Below, in pieces: positions 58,850 through 64,000 of a stretch of 64,000 bases of DNA. The position numbers and the translations under genes were made by a program. The DNA lies in NCBI GenBank assembly GCA_031412335.1, contig JANOCT010000022.1:52421-116420 (forward strand), given 5' to 3'. The notes below the pieces were generated by a model. It was given only the letters and a program-made list of their open reading frames with translations, searched no databases and was not told the DNA's origin. Position 1 is the stretch's first letter; every line of letters begins with the position of its first letter. This DNA comes from JBBQYA01 sp031412335 (GTDB lineage: Bacteria > Bacteroidota > Bacteroidia > Sphingobacteriales > Sphingobacteriaceae).

Positions 58850-60271
58850 TTACTTTCCTCTTCCTTGAATAACCGTAAGAATGGTATAAAATAAAATTTT
58901 AAGATCCAAGGCAAGCGACATATTCTCAATGTAAATAATATCAAATTTAAGCCGCTCTATCATTTGCTCTACATTTTCAGCATATCCATACTTCACCATA
59001 CCCCAAGATGTTATGCCTGGACGAACTTTTTGTAAATGGTAATAATGAGGTGCCCGTTGAGCAATTTGATCAATAAAATACTGACGTTCAGGTCGAGGTC
59101 CTACTAATGACATATCGCCGATAAGTACATTGAAAAACTGAGGAAGCTCATCTAACCGTGTTTTACGCATAAATTTTCCGAATTTTGTAATTCGTTTATC
59201 ATTGTCAAAAGAAAGTTGTGGACCATTGCTTTCTGCATTCACATACATGGATCTGAACTTGAAAATAGAAAATTCTCTTCCTTTAATTCCTATTCTTTTC
59301 TGACTAAAAAATATGGGCCCTGGCGATGACATTTTTACTCCAATTGCTAAGAAAATGTAAACAGGCAATAAAATAATGATGGCTAAAATAGATGCGAAAA
59401 AATCAATTGCCGATTTTACAAATTGTTGCCAAACCGGCATTAGCTCTGTTTTAACCTGAATAAGAGGAGTACCAAAAAGATGATTCATTTTAACACTTCC
59501 CGTAATAATATCATACATATCAGGTATAATATTAATTTCAACTTTGGTTGATTCGAGTTTGTTGATGATTTTGTTCAGATTTTCGTGTTCTGAGGTTTCT
59601 ATGGCTACAATAACTTCCTCAATTTCGTGCTCCATTACGATAATGTCCAAGTCACTTACGTTTCCGAGATTTGGTATATTTCCATTCATAATGTTTTCGT
59701 TTTTACTTCCAACTTTTACATAACCCAAAAATTTATATCCAGTAGACTTTCGCTCCGATTGCAATTCATTATATAAATCAAATGCTTTTTGATTACTACC
59801 TACCAGAATTGTATTGAAACCAATAATACGGTTTTGAATTTTAGTTTTAGTTCGACTAGTAAGGTAAAATCTAAAAAAGACGGTAAAGAAAAAATGTAAT
59901 CCCATTAAAACGAAAAAACTATAATAATAGGTAGAATAGTCAATTACAACATCATCAAGCAACACTACAAAAAACAAAACCAAAACTCCTAAAAATGTTT
60001 GAGTAAAGGTTTGTGCAATTTCTTTTAATCGTGATTTTCGATAAATTCCAAAATATGTACCTGTTACCACATATAAAAGCAACCAATAAAGTGGAATAAT
60101 TAGCAAGCCCATAGTAAAATTACGATCACTGAGTTCAACCGGAATTTTCATTCCAAATTTAACAGACTCTATGTACGTTTTTCGAAAAGCGAAGAAACAA
60201 CTCCAAGCAATAAATGAAGATAAAAGATCAGCAAAAACATATTTGAGAACCTGTAATTTTTTATTCATCAA
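58850..60271 (-). CDS. Polyprenyl-phosphate sugar phosphotransferase (WcaJ/WbaP-type)
   Basis: 473 residues. Five hydrophobic segments: four in the N-terminal 120 residues and one near 285-310, with a Rossmann-like domain between (TILVGSNQKAFDLYNELQSE). The C-terminal catalytic domain has SSPGPIFFSQKRIGIKGREF, FKFRSMYVNAE, TRLDELPQFFNVLIGDMSLV and GPRPER. Transfers a sugar 1-phosphate to undecaprenyl phosphate to start capsule or exopolysaccharide synthesis. No glycosyltransferases are adjacent. Start overlaps the lipoprotein gene by 4 bp. Confidence 0.93.
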   Translation of the reverse strand: MMNKKLQVLKYVFADLLSSFIAWSCFFAFRKTYIESVKFGMKIPVELSDRNFTMGLLIIPLYWLLLYVVTGTYFGIYRKSRLKEIAQTFTQTFLGVLVLFFVVLLDDVVIDYSTYYYSFFVLMGLHFFFTVFFRFYLTSRTKTKIQNRIIGFNTILVGSNQKAFDLYNELQSERKSTGYKFLGYVKVGSKNENIMNGNIPNLGNVSDLDIIVMEHEIEEVIVAIETSEHENLNKIINKLESTKVEINIIPDMYDIITGSVKMNHLFGTPLIQVKTELMPVWQQFVKSAIDFFASILAIIILLPVYIFLAIGVKMSSPGPIFFSQKRIGIKGREFSIFKFRSMYVNAESNGPQLSFDNDKRITKFGKFMRKTRLDELPQFFNVLIGDMSLVGPRPERQYFIDQIAQRAPHYYHLQKVRPGITSWGMVKYGYAENVEQMIERLKFDIIYIENMSLALDLKILFYTILTVIQGRGK

Positions 60272-61140
60272 AATACAAGCTTTATGTTATCCAAATAAAA
60301 AACTGCTTTTGCTATATCTGATGGCTTGTCTGCTTTTATAAATATCCTAAACTTAGTACTTGGATCAAATTCAGTTATCTCGGGACTTAAGTCAATATAT
60401 ACTTTTCGCCAAGTTCCATTAGTTGATCTTAAACCAATTTTCGGTATAATGTTTACAGCACCACTATTATTTGCATACATTCCGATTTGCAAATCAACCT
60501 CTGAATTATAGTTGATTTCCAGATAAGTTGGAAATAGTTTTTTAGCAAAGGTATATTCTGCAGTTGTTTGCATGAAAAAACGATCTAAGGTATCAATCAA
60601 AGTTACCATACCTGAAAACGTACCTTGAAAAACCTGATCAGAAATATTAGTTCGGTCCAATTTAACATCGCTGAGACTATTTACAGTATCAAAACCACTA
60701 GAAGTATTTTCGTAATCTTCGACAAATTTGTATTTGGTTGAAGGTATATAAGTGGTTTTAGGAATGACAACTGTTTCGGTTTCTTTAGAAAATTTAACTT
60801 GGCTATTGTATTGAGTAAAAAACGGATAAGCGAGTCGGGTGGAACTAATTCCGTTTTTTAATATGCCAGGACTTACTGAAACTTTATGTTCTCCTTCATA
60901 AAAAACTGGAAAGTTGGCAGGCAAAGGATAAACTCCTACAAATTGATCGTCGATAAAAACCCAAGCATCAGAAAATTTATGAACAATATCTTTTGCAGGT
61001 AGGTTAGTAACAGAATCTATATATTCTATCTTTTCTATTCGGAGGTATGATGGAATACTCTCATCTGGATTAATAACATTACATGAAGTAAAACACAAAA
61101 AAAGCCCAGCCAATGCTAAAAACCCATTCCTTAAAACCAT
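60268..61140 (-). CDS. Lipoprotein of unknown function upstream of the sugar transferase
   Basis: 290 residues. Lipobox CFTSC (Cys20). Residues 35-120 recall a PEGA/surface-exposed fold (FIDDQFVGVYPLPANFPVF, HKVSVSPGILKNGISS), and residues 175-290 resemble a carbohydrate-binding jelly roll (YLEINYNSEVDLQIGMYANN, WRKVYIDLSPEIT, AVFYLDNIKLVF). Probably at the outer membrane or surface. Coupled to the sugar transferase by ATGA, so a role in polysaccharide handling is plausible but not shown. Confidence 0.75.
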   Translation of the reverse strand: MVLRNGFLALAGLFLCFTSCNVINPDESIPSYLRIEKIEYIDSVTNLPAKDIVHKFSDAWVFIDDQFVGVYPLPANFPVFYEGEHKVSVSPGILKNGISSTRLAYPFFTQYNSQVKFSKETETVVIPKTTYIPSTKYKFVEDYENTSSGFDTVNSLSDVKLDRTNISDQVFQGTFSGMVTLIDTLDRFFMQTTAEYTFAKKLFPTYLEINYNSEVDLQIGMYANNSGAVNIIPKIGLRSTNGTWRKVYIDLSPEITEFDPSTKFRIFIKADKPSDIAKAVFYLDNIKLVF

Positions 61141-61320
61141 ACCCTATTATTTTTTAAATCTGCTGCAAGAATAAATGTTTAATCTGATTAATCAAATGTG
61201 AAAAATATAATAAGCTGTAACGGGAATTTGACGATTGAAGTATCTATGAAATAAAAAAGTATTTCTTCGTGCATTCATAAAAAGCAATATTTTCGCCAAC
61301 AAAAAATCTACAGGAAGGGA

Positions 61321-61977
61321 ATGGCTGCAACACTAATTGATAACTACCGACATAAAGGACTTCGAAAAAATCTGGTCGCAATACTTAAAGAAAAAGGAAT
61401 TTCGGATGAAAAGGTGTTGGAAGCTGTTGGAACAGTTCCAAGGCACTATTTTTTGGATGATATTTTTTTAGAATTTGCCTATAGCGATAAGGCATTTAGA
61501 ATTGGAGCAGGCCAAACCATATCGCAACCTTACACGGTGGCTTACCAAACAGAAGTTTTGAATATAAAAAAAGGAGATCTGGTTCTTGAAATTGGAACAG
61601 GTTCTGGCTACCAGACAAGTATTTTAGCTTGCATGGGCGCAAAAATAATTAGCATAGAAAGAATTGCTACTTTACATGAAAAAGCCAAACAAATGTTAAA
61701 GCATTTAGGGTACAAAGCCCAATTAATTTTAGGTGATGGATCTAAAGGTTATGCAGCAAAACAACCTTTTGATAAAATAATTGTAACAGCTGGAGCTCCT
61801 TCTATTCCAGATGTTTTGTTAAGGCAATTAAAAATCGGGGGTATTCTTGTGATTCCAGTTGGCGACGAAAAACAGCAAACCATGATTAGTGTTATTCGCA
61901 ATTCGGAAGATGGGTTTGAAAAAATTATTCTAGACGAATTTAAATTTGTGCCTTTGTTGGGTGATAATGCTTGGTGA
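61321..61977 (+). CDS. pcm: Protein-L-isoaspartate O-methyltransferase
   Basis: 218 residues. VPRHYFLDDIFLEFAYSDKA, the GQTISQPYTVAYQTEVLN substrate loop, SAM motif VLEIGTGSGYQTSILACMG near 90-108, post-I motif ISIERIATLHEKAKQML, GDGSKGYAAKQPFDKIIVTA and the closing LIPVGD-type IPVGDEKQQ. Repairs isoaspartyl damage in aged proteins. Candidate -7 box TATTTTCG at 61288. Confidence 0.95.
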   Translation: MAATLIDNYRHKGLRKNLVAILKEKGISDEKVLEAVGTVPRHYFLDDIFLEFAYSDKAFRIGAGQTISQPYTVAYQTEVLNIKKGDLVLEIGTGSGYQTSILACMGAKIISIERIATLHEKAKQMLKHLGYKAQLILGDGSKGYAAKQPFDKIIVTAGAPSIPDVLLRQLKIGGILVIPVGDEKQQTMISVIRNSEDGFEKIILDEFKFVPLLGDNAW

Positions 61978-62019
61978 TAGAAATTAATTTGAATAAAATT
62001 AAAGTCACTAAGAAATCAC

Positions 62020-62054
62020 AAAAAAACCCGATCAGGTTTTACTCCGATCGGGTT
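62020..62054 (-). terminator. Terminator of the PA14/T9SS gene
   Basis: Stem AACCCGATC/GATCGGGTT with a run of T on the minus side, about 20 bp after the stop of the gene ending at 62074. Confidence 0.85.
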
Positions 62055-62073
62055 CGTATAAACATGTGAAAGA

Positions 62074-64000
62074 CTATTTAGTAAAAACTATTTTTTGTTG
62101 ATTTACATTTTCATTTGTAATTACTTTCAACGTATAAATTCCTGCATCTAAATTTTCAGCATTCAAATTATAAAAATAGGTTTGGTTTTCAGTAGAATTT
62201 CCTTCAAAGATTTTCTTAACCACTCTACCATTCATATCAAATAATAAGATTTGCGTTGGGGCAGTTATACCAGATTTCCATTCAATTCTAGTTTCTGTGC
62301 TAAATGGATTTGGATACACATTCAAATCCAACCAATTATTTGAATATGTGTTAGATACAACATTCATTCTTCCAATCGTAGGTTCAACATATGGAGCTAA
62401 ATACAATCCGGAAATAGGTCTATCCAATGTTCCATCCGGAAGCTCCCACCCTACTGATAGGTGATCAAACTGCGAACCTTCTTTGTGTAAAGCATGAATA
62501 TAATATTTCTTGCCAGCCAATAAATTTATCGAAGCTGATTTTTGATTAGGAAACTTATTCCATTGTCTGAAATTTGTAAATGAATTAACAAAAGCAATTC
62601 TTACTGCATTTGTTAAAGTTGAATCAGAACTCAACCAAAGTTCGCTTTTATCATCACTAGCAATATAAAAATAATAATATCCTGTTTGCGGCGGACAAAC
62701 ATAACCACGAATTCTGGCTCCATAATTATTTCCTGCATTTTGCGGTCCTTCAAATGAAGTCAAAGTTGAAATCGCGCTTGGCGAAGTACTTAAAGGAATC
62801 TGAAATATGTTTGTTCCTTGCACCCCATTCCAAACTTCACGTTCGATTGTACCTGTTGCCAAACATTCTGCCTCAATAGGATTTGTAACTTCAATGTTTA
62901 TTAAGGAAGATGTTGTTTGCATACCATCATCATCTGTTGCAACTGCTGTAATGGTGTAAACTCCTGCTAATAAATTAGTTAAGGTAGTTGTATATGGACT
63001 TCGATTATCTACACCAACAGAAACACCATTTACGAAAAACTCAACTTGTTGTACAAAACCATAAATATCTCTTGCTGTAGCATTTACTGGAATACTAGCT
63101 CCTATTCCGTAAAAAGAATTATTGTTTGGTAAACTAATTGCAATAGTTGGAGGTAAATTAATTCCTGGATCAAAAGGTGATAATCTATTACCAGCAATTG
63201 GTCTTTCTAGTGAATTATTTGGAAGTTTCCAACCTACTGCTAAATTATCTCCACCAGTACTTTCTTTTTGCAATGCCTCAATATAATAGCGTTGACCTGC
63301 AATTAACGGGATTGCAACAGATTGTTGAGATGGAAATTTATTCCATTCTCTTGATCCTGTAAAACCATCAACTGATGCAATTTCAACTTTGTTGGCTGGA
63401 TTATCATCTGTACTTAAAAATAATTTTCCTTGCTCATCACTTGCAATGTAAAATACATAATTACCAGTTTGCGGCGCACAAACATATCCTCTAAATCTGC
63501 TTCCATAGTTGTCTGCAGAGTTTACGTAGCCTTCAAACGATGTTCGCTGGATTGTTAAATTTGGAAGCGTTGCAACAGGTATATTAGAAATCAAATTCCC
63601 ACTTACACCTTGCCATATCTCATATAAAATAGTTCCTGAAGCAGTACAATTTCCTGTTGGCACAGCAATTACATTAATCTGAACAGAAGCAGTTGCCGAG
63701 TTGTAATTCGAAACATTAGTTGGCGTAAACGTAGTATTTAGCGCTTGATTATTCCCTAATGCTAGCAGTGTTCCTGCATTTGGATTATAAACAAACGTAC
63801 CTGCAACATTTGCACTTGCGTTTAATTGTGTAGCGCTTAATGCGGTTCCAACAGTAATGTTAGCTGGATTTGCCCACGAAATAATTGGTGTTGCTTTATT
63901 CACCAATAATTGAACACTTGCATTTCCATTATTATAATTTGCACTCGATGGAACAAATGAAACTGATAAGGTTTGAGTTCCTGCATTTGGAATTGAACCA
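62074..64000 (-). CDS. Secreted PA14-domain adhesin-like protein with T9SS tail (5' end outside window)
   Basis: At least 642 residues; the frame is open to the window edge, so the N-terminus and signal peptide are missing. In the visible part: MBG-like repeats (NKATPIISWANPANITVGTA, and the partial QTLSVSFVPSSANYNNGNAS before it), a PA14/GLEYA-like domain (FRGYVCAPQTGNYVFYIASD, EQGKLFLSTDDN, WNKFPSQQSVAIPLIAGQRY), an Ig-like domain (FVQQVEFFVNGVSVG, AGVYTITAVATDDDG), a second copy of the PA14-like domain (IRGYVCPPQTGYYYFYIASD, WNKFPNQKSASINLLAGKKY), and a type A T9SS tail (LDLNVYPNPFSTETRIEW, LDAGIYTLKVITNE). Probably a surface carbohydrate-binding or adhesion protein. The two PA14-like copies are about 55-60% alike, showing internal duplication. 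Confidence 0.9.
   Translation of the reverse strand, partial: GSIPNAGTQTLSVSFVPSSANYNNGNASVQLLVNKATPIISWANPANITVGTALSATQLNASANVAGTFVYNPNAGTLLALGNNQALNTTFTPTNVSNYNSATASVQINVIAVPTGNCTASGTILYEIWQGVSGNLISNIPVATLPNLTIQRTSFEGYVNSADNYGSRFRGYVCAPQTGNYVFYIASDEQGKLFLSTDDNPANKVEIASVDGFTGSREWNKFPSQQSVAIPLIAGQRYYIEALQKESTGGDNLAVGWKLPNNSLERPIAGNRLSPFDPGINLPPTIAISLPNNNSFYGIGASIPVNATARDIYGFVQQVEFFVNGVSVGVDNRSPYTTTLTNLLAGVYTITAVATDDDGMQTTSSLINIEVTNPIEAECLATGTIEREVWNGVQGTNIFQIPLSTSPSAISTLTSFEGPQNAGNNYGARIRGYVCPPQTGYYYFYIASDDKSELWLSSDSTLTNAVRIAFVNSFTNFRQWNKFPNQKSASINLLAGKKYYIHALHKEGSQFDHLSVGWELPDGTLDRPISGLYLAPYVEPTIGRMNVVSNTYSNNWLDLNVYPNPFSTETRIEWKSGITAPTQILLFDMNGRVVKKIFEGNSTENQTYFYNLNAENLDAGIYTLKVITNENVNQQKIVFTK

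Overview
All calls were made by eye from the sequence and the translated frames; no database search or folding program was run. The window is a low-GC chromosome segment of a Bacteroidota bacterium, probably an environmental Chitinophagales, Sphingobacteriales or Flavobacteriales relative. Evidence: type IX secretion sorting domains at the C-termini of secreted proteins, a TTTTG-N20-TACATTTG promoter of the Bacteroidota kind, a short primary sigma factor, an S46 dipeptidyl-peptidase, and few visible Shine-Dalgarno sequences.

Region 1 (1-21.1 kb) is accessory DNA. Small, unrelated, mostly minus-strand genes (NudK-like pseudogene plus DUF4406 protein, a metal-site DJ-1/PfpI lipoprotein, secreted proteins, an OLD-like ATPase, a type I-like restriction-modification pair) are separated by 100-135 bp imperfect palindromes. 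Each palindrome begins and ends with TAAC/GTTA-type boxes. For four units the box at the upstream end of the gene is complementary to the box at its downstream end, over 13-15 bases that differ from unit to unit. That is the R'/R'' logic of integron gene cassettes. I therefore read the region as an integron-like cassette array without a visible integrase (a CALIN), partly decayed and interrupted by other dispersed repeats: a roughly 65 bp double-hairpin element in six copies, a second element in two copies, and a composite element. A plus-strand HTH/coiled-coil gene sits just behind two tandem nested hairpins.

Region 2 (21.3-30.8 kb) holds an S46 peptidase whose 3' end and terminator are duplicated about 0.9 kb away around two small genes (one a truncated AHSA1/SRPBCC gene), then a small basic secreted protein, a DUF4139/MuiA-type protein, dihydrolipoamide dehydrogenase, an MBL-fold hydrolase and the primary sigma factor.

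Region 3 (30.8-45.4 kb) is a tandem pair of complete minus-strand operons: hisGDCBHAF(IE), then trpEGDCFBA followed by a DAHP synthase gene. Almost all junctions overlap or abut, implying translational coupling. Upstream of each operon I found a short ORF rich in the matching amino acid (three His codons; three Trp codons) followed by a rho-independent terminator. Both operons therefore appear to be controlled by ribosome-mediated attenuation, and the trp leader has a clear Bacteroidota promoter immediately behind hisIE.

Region 4 (45.4-64 kb) is core and secreted functions: an ABM-family monooxygenase, three secreted metallopeptidases (M64-, M36- and M43-like, two with T9SS tails), a second TrpG/PabA glutaminase, TsaB, a large membrane-anchored protein, DUF423, PriA, a lipoprotein plus polyprenyl sugar-phosphate transferase pair, protein-L-isoaspartate methyltransferase, and a large PA14-containing T9SS protein cut by the window end. 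No rRNA, tRNA, CRISPR array, transposase or integrase gene was recognised.
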